Assembly: GCA_002724615.1 (NCBI GenBank) | Contig: PBPF01000093.1 | Span: 1 to 6,896, forward strand | Length of the DNA: 6,896 nucleotides | DNA from: Verrucomicrobiales bacterium | GTDB lineage: Bacteria; Verrucomicrobiota; Verrucomicrobiia; Limisphaerales; UBA1100 | Direction: 5' to 3' | Shown: one piece after another, positions 1 to 6,814 of the stretch | Layout: the number at the start of each line of letters is the position of its first letter | Numbering within the stretch: the first letter of the stretch is position 1 | Program-made: the position numbers and the translations under genes | Notes under the pieces: generated by a model | Told to the model about the DNA's origin: nothing | The model's database searches: none | The model's input: only the letters and a program-made list of their open reading frames with translations

Positions 1-384
1 CCACGGGCTTTTGGCGAGGCCTTTGGAGGCGGTCTTGATGGCATAGAGCTTTTTGTCATTTGACCCGACGTAAACCGTGCCATCAGAGCCGATGGCGGGG
101 AAGGAGGTCACTTCATCTCCCGTTTCAAATTCCCATAGCTTGACCCCACTCTTGCCATGGATGGCATAGAGCTTGTTGTCACTTGACCCGACGTAAACCG
201 TGCCATCAGAACCGATGGCGGGGGAGGATTCCACCCAATGTCTCTTTTCAAACTCCCATAGCTTGTCCCCAGTCTTGCCATTGATGGCATAGAGCTTTCC
301 GTCATGTGACCCGACGTAAACCGTGCCATCAGAACCGATGGCGGGGGAGGATATCACATCACTTCCCGTTTCAAATTCCCAAAG
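1..384 (-). repeat. 123-bp tandem repeat encoding 41-residue propeller blades
   Basis: Three successive units are in register at 307, 184 and 61 (start of the shared string tgacccgacg on the plus strand), exactly 123 bp or 41 codons apart. A partial unit lies at each end. Counted by hand, the units at 61-183 and 184-306 differ at about 20 of 123 positions. The differences are clustered: the first 44 bases have about one or two, and the part coding for the WEFE-to-SSPA loop has most. Each unit gives the blade pattern SPAIGSDGTVYVGS, KLYAI, GK(T/S)G and LWEFE. The high DNA identity suggests recent duplication or gene conversion inside the gene. Confidence 0.9.
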
Positions 385-849
385 GACGTTGTCGGGTTTC
401 TTGGCCGGCTTGTCAGGCTCGGGATCAACCGGACTTGTAGCATTGTTGGTGGGTTTTGGTTGGGGTTGCTGGGCAACTTGTTGATTCCCTGTGCCTGAAT
501 CTTTTTCCCGAATGACAAAAAACCACACTGCCGCCGCAATAGCCAACACGGCTACACCCGCTGCAACGCCAATCAGCAGTTTCTTTTTGTCGCCGACCTT
601 TACAGGCGCACTTTCAATGGTTGGCCCGGATTGAACGGGTTCCGGGGTTATCGACACAGGCTGAGGTGGCGCAGGGTCAACCGGGGCGGCAATCGAGTCC
701 ATTAATTGAGACAACGGAATCCAACCTTCAAGTCCCTCGTGCCATGCCAGGTCACCCGGCAACAGAACCCCCTGCGCCAGGTAATCCTGCACCTGTTCGG
801 GAGTATAAGGTCCACTGGAGTCTTCCCCGCGCGTGATAAAAATCTGCAC
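1..849 (-). CDS. GYF_2 domain - transmembrane - PQQ-type beta-propeller protein, C-terminus beyond the left edge
   Basis: The frame is open from a GTG at 849-847 to the window edge (283 residues seen, no stop). It is the only start codon between the upstream in-frame stops (909-907, 903-901) and the conserved domain; a weak GAAG precedes it. Residues 2-50 match the GYF_2/DUF4339 family: GPYT at 13-16, then DLAWHEGLEGW (33-43) and PLSQL. A Pro-rich linker follows (about 55-85), then KKK (88-90) and one hydrophobic helix (91-113), suggesting N-terminus inside and C-terminus outside. A second Pro/Gln-rich linker (125-153) leads to PQQ-like repeats with the motifs LWEFE, SPAIGSDGTVYVGS and KLYAI. 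In this architecture the propeller is usually thought to bind a ligand or partner outside the membrane; GYF_2 is usually a cytoplasmic protein-interaction module. Substrate and partner cannot be read. The last residues seen (SKGLAKSPW) resemble the linker that in such proteins often precedes a closing motif, so the end may be near. Domain assignment is firm; function is unknown. Confidence 0.88.
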   Translation of the reverse strand, partial: MQIFITRGEDSSGPYTPEQVQDYLAQGVLLPGDLAWHEGLEGWIPLSQLMDSIAAPVDPAPPQPVSITPEPVQSGPTIESAPVKVGDKKKLLIGVAAGVAVLAIAAAVWFFVIREKDSGTGNQQVAQQPQPKPTNNATSPVDPEPDKPAKKPDNVLWEFETGSDVISSPAIGSDGTVYVGSHDGKLYAINGKTGDKLWEFEKRHWVESSPAIGSDGTVYVGSSDNKLYAIHGKSGVKLWEFETGDEVTSFPAIGSDGTVYVGSNDKKLYAIKTASKGLAKSPW

Positions 850-931
850 GACTTCAATCTGCCATACAGGTCTACAATGTAAAACGCATTGTTTTGGAAC
901 CTATTTTCATATATGGAATTCTGAAGAGGAA
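850..931. promoter_or_regulatory. Divergent intergenic spacer, presumed to carry both promoters
   Basis: This 82-bp gap separates the GTG of the minus-strand GYF_2/PQQ gene from the ATG of the channel gene, so promoters for both should lie in or near it. It is AT-richer than its surroundings. It contains a small inverted repeat TACA-A-TGTA (873-881) and an AT-rich stretch, TATTTTCATATATG (902-915). A TTGTTT (889-894) stands upstream of a TATATG (910-915), but at only 15 bp spacing, which is poor for a sigma-70-type promoter. No -10/-35 pair is convincing, so the regulatory role rests on position, not on a motif. Confidence 0.4.
923..930 (+). promoter_or_regulatory. Ribosome binding site deciding the channel start
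   Basis: GAAGAGGA lies directly before the ATG at 932, with a short gap of one to two bases after the purine core. It supports starting the channel at MAKPNTD rather than at the in-frame ATG at 833. That upstream start would overlap the divergent gene by 17 bp and add 33 Cys/His-rich residues that do not look like part of a channel. Confidence 0.5.
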
Positions 932-1774
932 ATGGCCAAGCCGAACACGGACACCCCGGCGTTGCGAGAGCGCGTGCGGAAGATTATCCACGAGGCAGAC
1001 ACGCCGGCAGGCAAGGCGTTCGATGTGACGCTGATCATCGCCATCCTCGCGAGCGTTGGGGTGGTCATGCTCATTACCGTGCCGGGCCTTGCGCCCTGGA
1101 AGGACACGCTAAACGGAATTGAGTGGGGATTTACCATCCTGTTCACGATTGAGTACGCGCTGCGGTTGTGGTCGGTGGAGTCGCCGAAGAAGTATGCGCG
1201 AAGTTTTTTTGGTGTCATTGACCTCGTGGCGATCCTGCCCACTTACATCAGCGCGCTGTTCCCGGGCGCAGAATATCTGCTGGTGGTGCGAGCGCTGCGT
1301 GTGCTGCGCATTTTCCGGATACTAAAGCTCATTGAATACGTGCGCGGGGCGCGTGTGATCATGCGCGCGCTAAGCCAGAGCCATGCAAAGGTCACGGTAT
1401 TCCTGCTGGCGGTGGTGATTCTGGTGACCATCATCGGGGCGGTGATGTATCTGGTGGAAGGGCAGCACAATGACCGTTTCGAGAGCATCCCCAAGAGCAT
1501 CTACTGGGCGATTGTGACGCTGACGACGGTGGGGTATGGGGACATCACGCCATCGACCGCACTGGGGCAGTTTCTGGCGGCGATCGTGATGATCATGGGC
1601 TATAGCATCATCGCAGTGCCAACGGGGATTGTGGCGGGCGAAATTGCGAAGGTGGACGGACCGAACGCGCCGAACACGCGGTCGTGCCCAAACTGTGGGG
1701 TGGAGGGGCATCGGTTGGACGCGAATTTCTGCCACTCCTGCGCGCACGAACTGAAGCCAGCCGACTTGGAGTGA
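932..1774 (+). CDS. Voltage-gated potassium channel (ion transporter family) with C-terminal zinc ribbon
   Basis: The 280-residue product is a complete six-helix Kv-type channel subunit of the inner membrane, expected to work as a tetramer passing K+ when the membrane depolarises. Approximate helices are S1 30-50, S2 63-81, S3 91-109, S4 116-136, S5 152-176, pore helix 186-199 and S6 211-236. S4 has the voltage-sensor spacing: R120, R123, R126, R129, K132. E74 in S2 and D97 in S3 are likely counter-charges. The filter TTVGYGD (198-204) marks K+ selectivity. S6 carries AVPTG (228-232), common in bacterial Kv channels where animal ones have PVP. The tail is a short zinc ribbon, C252-x2-C255 and C267-x2-C270 around the sequence DANFC, as seen in other bacterial members; it may help assembly or sensing, but its role is not established. 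The start at 932 has a purine-rich site just upstream. The gene diverges from the GYF_2/PQQ gene and is 125 bp from the next one, so it is probably transcribed on its own. Confidence 0.95.
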   Translation: MAKPNTDTPALRERVRKIIHEADTPAGKAFDVTLIIAILASVGVVMLITVPGLAPWKDTLNGIEWGFTILFTIEYALRLWSVESPKKYARSFFGVIDLVAILPTYISALFPGAEYLLVVRALRVLRIFRILKLIEYVRGARVIMRALSQSHAKVTVFLLAVVILVTIIGAVMYLVEGQHNDRFESIPKSIYWAIVTLTTVGYGDITPSTALGQFLAAIVMIMGYSIIAVPTGIVAGEIAKVDGPNAPNTRSCPNCGVEGHRLDANFCHSCAHELKPADLE

Positions 1775-1899
1775 TGCTGGGCGTAAAGTCATTCGGGTTG
1801 TCTTTGATGATCAACCGGTTTCAAACAATGTTCCTGTAAGGAAGTCTGCGCAGGGGTTTAACTTTGACCCGGTGGGGAGGTGTGGAGTAGGGTGTTTGC
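1775..1899. other. Intergenic spacer between channel and propeller genes
   Basis: This 125-bp stretch has no plausible short gene. It has two weak inverted repeats: GGTTG/CAACC near 1796-1816, and TTCCT-GTA-AGGAA at 1831-1843. Neither is followed by a T-run, so neither is a convincing intrinsic terminator; the second could be an operator or chance. A promoter for the downstream gene is expected here, but no clear -35/-10 pair is visible. Confidence 0.4.
1884..1892 (+). promoter_or_regulatory. Probable ribosome binding site of the secreted propeller gene
   Basis: GGAGTAGGG ends seven bases before the ATG at 1900, a normal distance. A stronger GGGAGG at 1875-1880 is 19 bases from the ATG, which is too far. 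The ATG is also the start that gives an immediate signal peptide. Confidence 0.5.
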
Positions 1900-3096
1900 A
1901 TGAAGCGCACTCGGTTGTTCCTTGTTGTATTCCTTGGCATGGCGTTTTCTGTTTTCCCGGAGGATTGGCCGCGATGGAGAGGTCCAAGCTTGAATGGAAT
2001 CTCCACGGAAAAAAATTGGTCGAGCGACTGGGGTAGCGGGCCGAAGGTGGCATGGAGAGGGAACGTGGGGCTGGGATACTCCTCTGTGGTGGTGGCCGAT
2101 GGACGATTGTTCACTCAGGGCAATATTCGGGACCAAGACACCGTCTACTGCCTGGACGCGGTGACGGGGAAGGAAATCTGGAAGCATACGTATGCGGAAA
2201 AGACAGACCCGAAGTATTACCAAGGAGGCACAAGCGCGACGCCGACAGTGGATGGCAAGGTGGTCATCACGGTGGCGAAGTCGGGCCTGACGCATTGTCT
2301 GGATGTGGCGACAGGTCGGATGTTGTGGAAGCAGGATGTTTTGCGGGCCATTGGCGCGAAGAAGCCAACGTGGGGACTGGCAGGTTCGGCGTTGGTGATT
2401 GGCAACGCGATTTACCTGAACGCGGGCAGCAACGGGGTGGCGCTGAACAAGCAAACGGGAGCAGTGATCTGGAAATCGGGCAACGGCGCAGCGGGATATT
2501 CCACGCCGGTGCCGTACCGGACACAGACCGGTTTCGCACTGGCGATTTTTTCAGAAAAGGCTGTGGTTGGCGTGGACAGCACGAACGGGCGGCGGCTGTG
2601 GCAATATCCCTGGGTGACAAAGTACGACATGAACGCGCCTGACCCGATTATCGTGGGGCGCCACATGTTCATCACCAGCGGCTACGGGCACGGTGGTGCG
2701 CTGCTGGAATTCACCAATGCCGGTCCGCGCAAGGTTTGGGAAAACAAGAACATGCGCGCGCAGATGAATGGACCGATCCTGATTGGGCAACACCTTTACG
2801 GCATCGACGGCGATGCGCGACGGTTCACGCTCAAGTGCATCGAGTTGGCGACGGGCAAGGAAGTCTGGAAGGGGGATAACATTTCGGGCCTGATGGCGGC
2901 AGACGGCAAGTTGATCTGTCAGGGCGAGACAGGGACGTTGTACATTGTGGCCGCTTCGCCAAAAAGCTACCGGAAGTTGGCACAGGCCAACGTGTTTCGC
3001 GACGTAAGCTGGAGCACGCCGGTGCTGGCGAATGGCCGCATCTACTGCCGAGGGGGCAAGGGCAGTCTGGTGTGCTTGGACGTGCGCAAACAGTAA
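1900..3096 (+). CDS. Secreted PQQ-like beta-propeller protein (BamB-like fold)
   Basis: The product has 398 residues. Residues 1-20 form a signal peptide (KRTR, then a hydrophobic stretch), so the protein is exported. The mature part opens with EDWPRWRGPSLNGIS (21-35), the usual entry strand of this group in Verrucomicrobiota and Planctomycetota. Repeated blade motifs follow: CLDAVTGKEIWK (84-95), CLDVATGRMLWK (133-144), ALNKQTGAVIWK (181-192), GVDSTNGRRLWQ (224-235), a diverged one ending KVWEN (278-282), CIELATGKEVWK (313-324) and a closing SLVCLDV (389-395). Together they imply a seven- or eight-bladed propeller filling the whole protein. Relatives are often labelled polyvinyl-alcohol dehydrogenase or quinoprotein, but I see no haem CxxCH motif and no vicinal Cys pair as in true PQQ alcohol dehydrogenases, so enzyme activity should not be assumed; binding or scaffolding is as likely. 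The downstream hydrolase starts after 33 bp, suggesting co-transcription. Confidence 0.9.
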   Translation: MKRTRLFLVVFLGMAFSVFPEDWPRWRGPSLNGISTEKNWSSDWGSGPKVAWRGNVGLGYSSVVVADGRLFTQGNIRDQDTVYCLDAVTGKEIWKHTYAEKTDPKYYQGGTSATPTVDGKVVITVAKSGLTHCLDVATGRMLWKQDVLRAIGAKKPTWGLAGSALVIGNAIYLNAGSNGVALNKQTGAVIWKSGNGAAGYSTPVPYRTQTGFALAIFSEKAVVGVDSTNGRRLWQYPWVTKYDMNAPDPIIVGRHMFITSGYGHGGALLEFTNAGPRKVWENKNMRAQMNGPILIGQHLYGIDGDARRFTLKCIELATGKEVWKGDNISGLMAADGKLICQGETGTLYIVAASPKSYRKLAQANVFRDVSWSTPVLANGRIYCRGGKGSLVCLDVRKQ

Positions 3097-3129
3097 AGCG
3101 TAGTTCACGGGCCTGACCATTTTTACTAC

Positions 3130-5250
3130 ATGACGGCATTGGAAATTGCGGAACGCGTACAGCCACTTTACCGGCGCATCCAGTGGACGGCGTTGCTGGC
3201 GATGGGGCTGTTAATGGTGGTGGGATTTCTCTCGGGCAAGTTCTTCCCGTTTCAAGGGCAAATGATCTTCTGTCTGTTCGGGGTCGGCACGGGTGCAGCG
3301 GTGGCACGAATGTTTCATCCGGCGGGACGGGAGCTCACATGGCTTGCCGCAGCAGCACTACTGGCGGTCACGGCCTCGCAGGTGTTTTATCAATTGCTTG
3401 TGTGGTCGGAAACATGGCGTGTGCATCCGTCGGTAATTGGCTGGCGACTGTGGTGGAGTTCAGTGGTGGGAACGATTTGTCTGGGACTGCTGCAGGTACT
3501 GTGGCGCGCAGGTGCACGGTGGAAATGGAACTCGGGACGGACGACGCTGGGCTTCACGGCGTTGTTGGGGGCGTTGCTTATATGGCTGGCATTCCGGCCA
3601 AACCCAGTGGCGACGTTTCCGGGATGGTGGTTGATACTAACGCCACTGGCGGCACTGGGATCATTCGTGGGCTCAACGGTGCTGATCACACGCTGGGTGC
3701 GATCGCGGCCAGATTCGCCGACGCCAATGGCGCAATGGTTCCGCACGGCACTGTCGGTGACTGCGCAAGTGGTGGTGGTGGCGGGGGCGTTTTACGTGGG
3801 ACGCCTGTCGGTGCCGCCGCCCAGCCCGTTCGACCACATGCCATCGGCGTTGGCGGAAATGTCAACAGAAGAAGTACAGCGACAGGTGGAACTGGACCAC
3901 CGGGCACTACGGGAGGTGGTGCACAGCTTGGATGCACTGGGAGACGAGGCGGAGCAGTGGCACGCTACAGTGCAAAAAACAATGCGTGATGAAAACCGGG
4001 AAATTTATAACCCGGCCGAGACTGATGCATTGCGTGACTTGTTTGGGCGTTTCCTGCGCTATCGCGGCAGGCTAACACGGATGGTGGCACTGTATCTGGG
4101 CTTCCGCGAAGTGCGGGATGACGCACTGCGGGCACGTGCATACCTGCTGGGGTACTGCGCGGGAGCAACTCTGCTGGAGTCGGGTCGGCGATTGGTGAAG
4201 GAATTTCGTGACGACCCACTGGCGCGCGCAAAACTGAATGAGGCCGATCCAGGCAGATTAAAACCGGACATGTTCGAGGCGGTTTACCACGGTGTCACAT
4301 CGCCGGAACACATGGAGATGTTTGCCACACTGGGTCGGCTGTACCGGGACCACCAGCAGCGGTGGCGCGAGGAAGAGGTATTTAAGCAAGCGGATTTCGA
4401 CTGGCTGGCAGGGCGCATTGAGTCTAGCACGAGCAGCATTGCAGATATCCGCCTGAGCCCAACACGCGCCTGGTTCTCACGCATCAAGCGGCGAATGTTG
4501 CGCGATGCAAACATGCCGCTGTACGAGGCGCAGGAAATCATGTCCACCATCGTGGGCGACACGCGGATGGTGAGCCGGCCGGCGTTCATTTCCGAAGCGC
4601 AGATCGTCACGGCAAAGGGGATGCTGGAACCAGGCGACATCCTGCTGGTCCGGCGCAACTGGTATCTGTCCAACGCGTTCCTGCCCGGCTTCTGGCCGCA
4701 CGCAGCTCTTTACGTGGGCACGCCGGAGCAGCTCAAGGCGCTGGGTATCGATGAATCCAATGCGGGCCCGGCATGGGAAGACTACATGACGCCGGAGGAT
4801 GGACGTCAGCGCGTGGTGCTGGAGGCGGTGAGTGAGGGTGTAGGCTTTTATGCCGCGGAACACTCGATGGGTGCGGACTACGTGCTGGCCATGCGTCCCA
4901 AGCTGGCACCGGAACAAATACGCCAGGCGATCCTAAAGGCCTTCGAGTACAACAGCCGCGATTATGACTTCAACTTCGACTTTTTCACGGACGACAAAAT
5001 CGTGTGTAGCGAGCTGATTTATCGGGCTTATCACCCAATGCTGACAATGGACAACGAGACAGTGCTGGGCAAGACGGTGATCACGCCGCTGGGCCTCGGG
5101 CGAAAATGCACGCGCGAGCATGGACAGCCAGGCGGGCAATTGGAATTCGTACTCTTCCTCGACACTGCCGCAGGGCAGTCCTCCGCACACTTTGCCCGCA
5201 TGCAAAACTGCGCGCCCTCAATGGACCGGCCAAAGGCGTTCAACGAGTAG
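3130..5250 (+). CDS. Multi-pass membrane protein with C-terminal YiiX/YebB-like permuted NlpC/P60 cysteine hydrolase domain
   Basis: The 706-residue product has three parts. Residues 19-224 hold about seven hydrophobic segments (near 19-36, 44-60, 69-91, 106-124, 137-155, 166-187 and 207-224). Residues 240-490 are charged and mostly helical, with no family I recognise. Residues 498-675 match the permuted papain-like (YaeF/YiiX, C92-type) fold: PGDILLVRR (501-509), WPHAALYVG (522-530), VVLEAV (562-567) and KIVCSELIYRAY (623-634). H524, E565 and C626 are the likely active-site residues, in the His-first, Cys-last order of the permuted family. Relatives cleave or are thought to cleave amide or lipid-linked bonds, and the YiiX domain is often discussed with peptidoglycan or acyl substrates; the substrate here is unknown. 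An odd number of helices would put the catalytic domain across the membrane from the N-terminus, but the count is by eye. No Shine-Dalgarno is visible before the ATG, although the 33-bp gap to the propeller gene suggests one transcript. Confidence 0.88.
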   Translation: MTALEIAERVQPLYRRIQWTALLAMGLLMVVGFLSGKFFPFQGQMIFCLFGVGTGAAVARMFHPAGRELTWLAAAALLAVTASQVFYQLLVWSETWRVHPSVIGWRLWWSSVVGTICLGLLQVLWRAGARWKWNSGRTTLGFTALLGALLIWLAFRPNPVATFPGWWLILTPLAALGSFVGSTVLITRWVRSRPDSPTPMAQWFRTALSVTAQVVVVAGAFYVGRLSVPPPSPFDHMPSALAEMSTEEVQRQVELDHRALREVVHSLDALGDEAEQWHATVQKTMRDENREIYNPAETDALRDLFGRFLRYRGRLTRMVALYLGFREVRDDALRARAYLLGYCAGATLLESGRRLVKEFRDDPLARAKLNEADPGRLKPDMFEAVYHGVTSPEHMEMFATLGRLYRDHQQRWREEEVFKQADFDWLAGRIESSTSSIADIRLSPTRAWFSRIKRRMLRDANMPLYEAQEIMSTIVGDTRMVSRPAFISEAQIVTAKGMLEPGDILLVRRNWYLSNAFLPGFWPHAALYVGTPEQLKALGIDESNAGPAWEDYMTPEDGRQRVVLEAVSEGVGFYAAEHSMGADYVLAMRPKLAPEQIRQAILKAFEYNSRDYDFNFDFFTDDKIVCSELIYRAYHPMLTMDNETVLGKTVITPLGLGRKCTREHGQPGGQLEFVLFLDTAAGQSSAHFARMQNCAPSMDRPKAFNE

Positions 5251-5301
5251 CACACTAGAAAACCCATCGACAACGGCATCAGGGCGGGCCATAATTTTCC
5301 C

Positions 5302-6432
5302 ATGAAGAAAATCGCGACGCTCATTGTGTGTTCATTCTTGGCTGTCACTGTTGAGGCAGCCGAGCGGGCGGCTGTGTCCAAGCCGAATGATCTTGGTCGG
5401 CTCACATTCCAGGCCGTGCAGGCGGACGATGTGGACGCCTTCATCAAGCTCTCCGTCCACGGCCTTTCGGAAAGGGATACCGGCCGACTGCTGGACAGCA
5501 TCGTCGACAAGTTTCTCGGCGTGGTAAAAAAGGACATGACCGTGCGCATTGAACTGCTGGACGAAATTCCTGCGGACAAACTTAAGCCCAACGCCAAGCG
5601 AGCACTGGCGGAAGCCAAGGCGTTTCTCAAGGATTCCTCCGATTTCAAAGCCAATGCCGTAAACGAGGCACTGGTAAAGATGGATACTGAGCGAAATGTC
5701 CTGCGCGCTGAATTCGCCAAGCTGAAGACCACGCTCGACAAAAAAGGGATCGACCTCAGCCAAGCCTCACTCTTCAAGGTGGATACAAGTGATGTGCGGC
5801 CTGCGTTTGAAGATGGTGGCTCGCCGTTTGAAGGCGGCGATCTTGACGTGATATTTACCCATAAGGGCCGCCGTTACACGCTGACACTCGGTGAATGTTC
5901 CAACCCGCCCGGCTTCGGGTGGCTGGCCAACAAGGCCCCGCGTTTCCGCGATCCTGACAACCCCGACGACGTAGCCGCGCGCCCCAAGCTACCCCCAACC
6001 CTGCCAGCCCTGAAGCCTGCCGCAGTTGAAGGTGATGAATCCGATGCGTATGACGACAACTGGTCCACTGATTTTGAAGCCGCAAAGGCACTGGCCGCGA
6101 AGGAGAAGAAGCTGATCTATCTCGACTTCACTGGCTCCGACTGGTGCCCACCTTGCAAGGCGCTGCACAAAAACGTGCTGGTGAAGCCAGAGTTCCTCGA
6201 CTACGCAAAGGAGAATCTCGTGCTGGTCGTTGTCGATTTCCCGCGCAAACGCAAACTGGAGCCAGAGCTGGCCAAGTCCAACAAGGCGCTGGCCAAGAAG
6301 TTCGGCGTGCGCGGCTATCCCACCATCGTCATCATTGATGCCGACGGCAAGGAACTCCACCGGCACGTTGGCTACGGAGGCCAAAAGGCTTCAGCCTACG
6401 TGGCGGGCCTAAAGGACAAGCTTGGGCGTTGA
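5302..6432 (+). CDS. Exported protein with unidentified N-terminal region and C-terminal thioredoxin domain
   Basis: The product has 376 residues. A signal peptide (MKK, hydrophobic core, probable cleavage after VEA at 17-19) sends it across the inner membrane. Residues 27-160 are charged and helix-rich. Residues 160-215 look like a small beta domain with DVIFTHKGRRYTLTLGECS (182-200) followed by PPGFGWL. A Pro-rich linker (228-240) joins this to a thioredoxin fold at about 255-376: FTGSDWCPPCKALHKNVL (276-293) with the redox pair C282/C285, a long acidic/basic insert, KFGVRGYPTIVIID (333-346) with cis-Pro P340, and a final VGYGG loop. This matches the thioredoxin_7/DsbD-gamma-like type found in exported disulfide reductases and isomerases. 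The CPPC centre differs from the CGPC of cytoplasmic thioredoxin. Dithiol-disulfide exchange in the envelope is the likely role; the partner is unknown. The N-terminal region may be the substrate-recognising or client part. The lipoprotein gene begins 11 bp after its stop. Confidence 0.88.
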   Translation: MKKIATLIVCSFLAVTVEAAERAAVSKPNDLGRLTFQAVQADDVDAFIKLSVHGLSERDTGRLLDSIVDKFLGVVKKDMTVRIELLDEIPADKLKPNAKRALAEAKAFLKDSSDFKANAVNEALVKMDTERNVLRAEFAKLKTTLDKKGIDLSQASLFKVDTSDVRPAFEDGGSPFEGGDLDVIFTHKGRRYTLTLGECSNPPGFGWLANKAPRFRDPDNPDDVAARPKLPPTLPALKPAAVEGDESDAYDDNWSTDFEAAKALAAKEKKLIYLDFTGSDWCPPCKALHKNVLVKPEFLDYAKENLVLVVVDFPRKRKLEPELAKSNKALAKKFGVRGYPTIVIIDADGKELHRHVGYGGQKASAYVAGLKDKLGR

Positions 6433-6443
6433 CATCTCATGGC

Positions 6444-6812
6444 ATGAAAATTCCCGCAGTGTTCCTGCTCCTGCTGGCCGGTTGCGGCGGCAGTGAGTCG
6501 CCACTGGTCGGCCAATGGCAGGTGGAAGCCGGGGCCGCCAAGGCAGATCCAACCGACATCACAGGCGGCATGGGGAACTTGGTGGGCGGCATGAAGGTGT
6601 TCACATTTAAAGCCGACGGTACCGGCTCTGTACGGCTCGGTTCATCCAACGAGCCCTTTGAGTGGATCGTCGAGGGCGAAACCCTAACCCGCACCGCCAC
6701 CAAGACCACGGCCATCCTAAAACAACGTGTGCTCAAGGCGCCCTTCCGCATCGAGGGCGACAAGCTGATAATCACCGAGCACGGCACCGAGGTGGTTTTA
6801 AAGAAACGCTGA
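6444..6812 (+). CDS. Small lipoprotein, lipocalin-like beta fold suspected
   Basis: The 122-residue product starts MKIPAVFLLLLAGC; L11-A12-G13-C14 is a good lipobox, so the mature protein should be lipid-anchored at Cys14. G15 at +2 gives no sign of inner-membrane retention. The rest has the alternating pattern of a small beta barrel or sandwich: a G-x-W turn at LVGQW (21-25), then FTFKADGTGSV (53-63), FEWIVEGETLTRT (72-84) and FRIEGDKLIITEHG (101-114). Such patterns occur in lipocalin-like domains of unknown function. A short Gly/Met-rich loop (39-50) interrupts it. I prefer the ATG at 6444 to the in-frame TTG at 6429, because it places the signal peptide at the very N-terminus. It sits 11 bp after the thioredoxin gene and 2 bp before the zinc-ribbon gene, so the three are very probably one operon. 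No obvious ribosome binding site is present. Confidence 0.85.
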   Translation: MKIPAVFLLLLAGCGGSESPLVGQWQVEAGAAKADPTDITGGMGNLVGGMKVFTFKADGTGSVRLGSSNEPFEWIVEGETLTRTATKTTAILKQRVLKAPFRIEGDKLIITEHGTEVVLKKR

Positions 6813-6814
6813 CC

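Noticed and set aside
108..539. Minus-strand frames giving Met/Ser/Pro-rich short proteins
   Set aside because: They repeat only because the DNA beneath is the 123-bp propeller repeat. The other minus-strand frame encodes clear PQQ blades.
621..836. Plus-strand 71-codon frame
   Set aside because: It lies wholly opposite the GYF_2 domain and linker coding region and shows no recognisable protein features.
833..931. Longer N-terminus of the channel from the ATG at 833
   Set aside because: It would overlap the divergent gene by 17 bp. The added 33 residues are Cys/His-rich and unlike a channel N-terminus, and GAAGAGGA stands directly before the ATG at 932.
1796..1843. Intrinsic terminator after the channel gene
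   Set aside because: Stems are only 5 bp and no T-run follows either inverted repeat.
1858..2454. Long minus-strand frames opposite the propeller gene (also 2551-3120)
   Set aside because: They are Arg/His/Pro-rich antisense frames of a GC-rich gene whose plus-strand product is clearly real.
1900..3096. True PQQ-dependent alcohol or polyvinyl-alcohol dehydrogenase
   Set aside because: No haem-binding CxxCH and no vicinal Cys pair are present; the protein is too short for the classical enzymes. Only the propeller fold is supported.
3092..3127. AGTAAA/TTTACT complementary arms between the propeller and hydrolase genes as a terminator
   Set aside because: The arms are AT-only with a 24-base loop and no GC-rich stem; such a structure would not terminate, and it covers the propeller stop codon region.
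5031..5777. 248-codon minus-strand frame across the hydrolase/thioredoxin junction
   Set aside because: It is Ser/Arg-rich antisense that overlaps two well-supported genes, with no domain recognised.
6429..6443. TTG start for the lipoprotein
   Set aside because: It would put five extra residues before the signal peptide. The ATG at 6444 gives a standard lipoprotein N-terminus.
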